64,000 nt of DNA. It comes from Lactuca virosa (lineage: Eukaryota > Streptophyta > Magnoliopsida > Asterales > Asteraceae). Every line of letters begins with the position of its first letter. Position 1 is the stretch's first letter. Both the position numbers and the translations under genes were made by a program. Below the pieces are notes generated by a model, which was not told the origin of the DNA, searched no databases, and saw only the letters and a program-made list of their open reading frames with translations. Positions 63,339 through 64,000 of this stretch are shown in pieces. Location of the stretch: positions 412,210,919 to 412,274,918 of the forward strand of contig CAKMRJ010001112.1 in assembly GCA_928212115.1 (NCBI GenBank), written 5' to 3'.

Positions 63339-64000
63339 GTCTACCCCGGTTGAAAGAATTTCGTCCCGAAATTCAATCCGTGACGTATTCTATTAGAACT
63401 CAGTCGAATACAATTGTATAGTTGGAGAGGTGGTGACTAGAAGTTCTCTTTTATTATTTTGGGTTTATTTCCTCAAAGGAAGAGCCCAATTCCTTAGCTA
63501 TAATCAAATTAGTGTTTCCTTAATTCGAGTTCTGTCGTCTAGATTGTGGGGAATTAGCATCATGGAAATCATGATCCAACCATGGCGACCTAGTTGAAAA
63601 ATATTATCTAGTTAGATATTATCTAACTTAAAAGAGCGTTGTAAGTTTTTTTGAAGCATCAACTGCATTGAGTTCTAAGTCCGCATTGATCCTTAAGTCG
63701 TATTCTAAATCAGCACTGAGTGTAAATTTGCCACCTAATAAAGAAGAGATTAGGAACAATTTGTTCACTTCTGGGTTGGCTACTACATCTGCAAAATATA
63801 TATTCTGGAATAAGAAGGGGTACCATGAATGAAAGAGAAGCGATCAAGGGTAAGTTCCTAAAGATACTTACTTAGGGTAGGCAACGAAGTTTCCGCATTG
63901 ATCCTTAAGTCGTATTCTAAATCAGCACTGAGTGTAAATTTGCCACCTAATAAAGAAGAGATTAGGAACAATTTGTTCACTTCTGGGTTGGCTACTACAT
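63339..64000 (-). mobile_element. Gypsy G 3' internal end, minus strand
   Basis: Minus strand GAATTTCGGGACGAAATTC (63354-63376), the conserved end-of-pol sentence of these Gypsy elements, followed by the purine-rich AACCGGGGTAGAC (63339-63351). No RT or integrase is in the window. The 63380-64000 part is noncoding with a tandem repeat. Confidence 0.7.
63680..64000. repeat. 212-bp tandem repeat reaching the window end
   Basis: TCCGCATTGATCCTTAAGTCG... at 63680-63788 recurs, identical for all 109 visible bases, at 63892-64000. The period is 212 bp; the array probably continues past the window. Confidence 0.92.

Noticed and set aside
1..64000. tRNA, rRNA or organelle-derived genes
   Set aside because: No cloverleaf, rRNA core or organelle gene text was recognised; the tRNA-like words are PBS sites and SINE boxes.
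1..64000. Endogenous pararetrovirus
   Set aside because: All RT-bearing segments have LTRs, integrase and Gypsy or Copia domain order; no movement-protein or coat-like region seen.

Overview
This window is repeat-rich plant nuclear DNA: a stack of nested transposable elements with no intact host gene that I can recognise. Evidence: Ty3/Gypsy and Ty1/Copia polyproteins, plant-type primer sites (TGGTATCAGAGC, complementary to initiator tRNA-Met), a Stowaway MITE, hAT-type MITEs and a SINE. LTRs packed with ACTCGACGAGT-type motifs suggest Asteraceae, most likely lettuce (Lactuca) or a close relative. That genus call is inference from memory and was not tested here.

Left block (1-25992). A minus-strand Gypsy LTR (1-1719) abuts the remaining end of the 5' LTR of an outer Gypsy element (1720-25992, plus strand). 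The outer element is split in its acidic gag-leader region by a minus-strand, pol-less Gypsy element (2510-19129) with 2.25-kb LTRs and an exact 5-bp target duplication CGCCG. That element is itself split by a young, minus-strand Copia derivative (5926-13513) that keeps only gag. So this is a three-level nest. The outer pol is broken and has lost RNase H.

Middle block (25993-37236). A truncated Copia element (3' LTR, RNase H, RT, part of integrase; minus strand) is followed by a hAT-like element built on four ~200-bp tandem repeats, a Gypsy LTR remnant with TACGCCCAGCGTA motifs, AT-rich DNA, a hAT MITE with an 8-bp duplication, a 600-bp repeat (R1), a weak host-exon candidate, a Stowaway MITE and a SINE with a 15-bp duplication.

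Copia block (37275-48590). A Copia element with unusually short (~132 bp) LTRs runs 37911-46960 on the minus strand. It carries decayed gag, protease, integrase, RT and RNase H. Its 3' end is tandemly duplicated (1.7 kb, about 99% identical). Its 5' LTR holds two inverted-repeat elements inserted in one TA microsatellite. The DNA around it is a second copy of R1, also interrupted by a 1.1-kb hAT insertion.

Right block (48596-64000). A pol-less Gypsy element (minus) is joined to a Copia LTR plus an unidentified 3' ORF. Next comes a nearly full Gypsy chromovirus (plus strand, 54346-63214) with gag, protease, RT, RNase H, integrase and C-terminal domain all visible but broken. Its protease region contains a 67-bp GT...AG insertion that looks like an intron. 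The window ends in another Gypsy remnant and the start of a 212-bp tandem repeat.

The most unusual signal is that the Gypsy LTR families here each carry their own short, mostly dyad-symmetric GC-rich word, repeated many times around the promoter (ACTCG-N-CGAGT, ACACG-N-CGTGT, TACGC-NNN-GCGTA, TTCCGGAG, TGGGCC). Boundaries and identities were read by eye; no alignment or database search was run.
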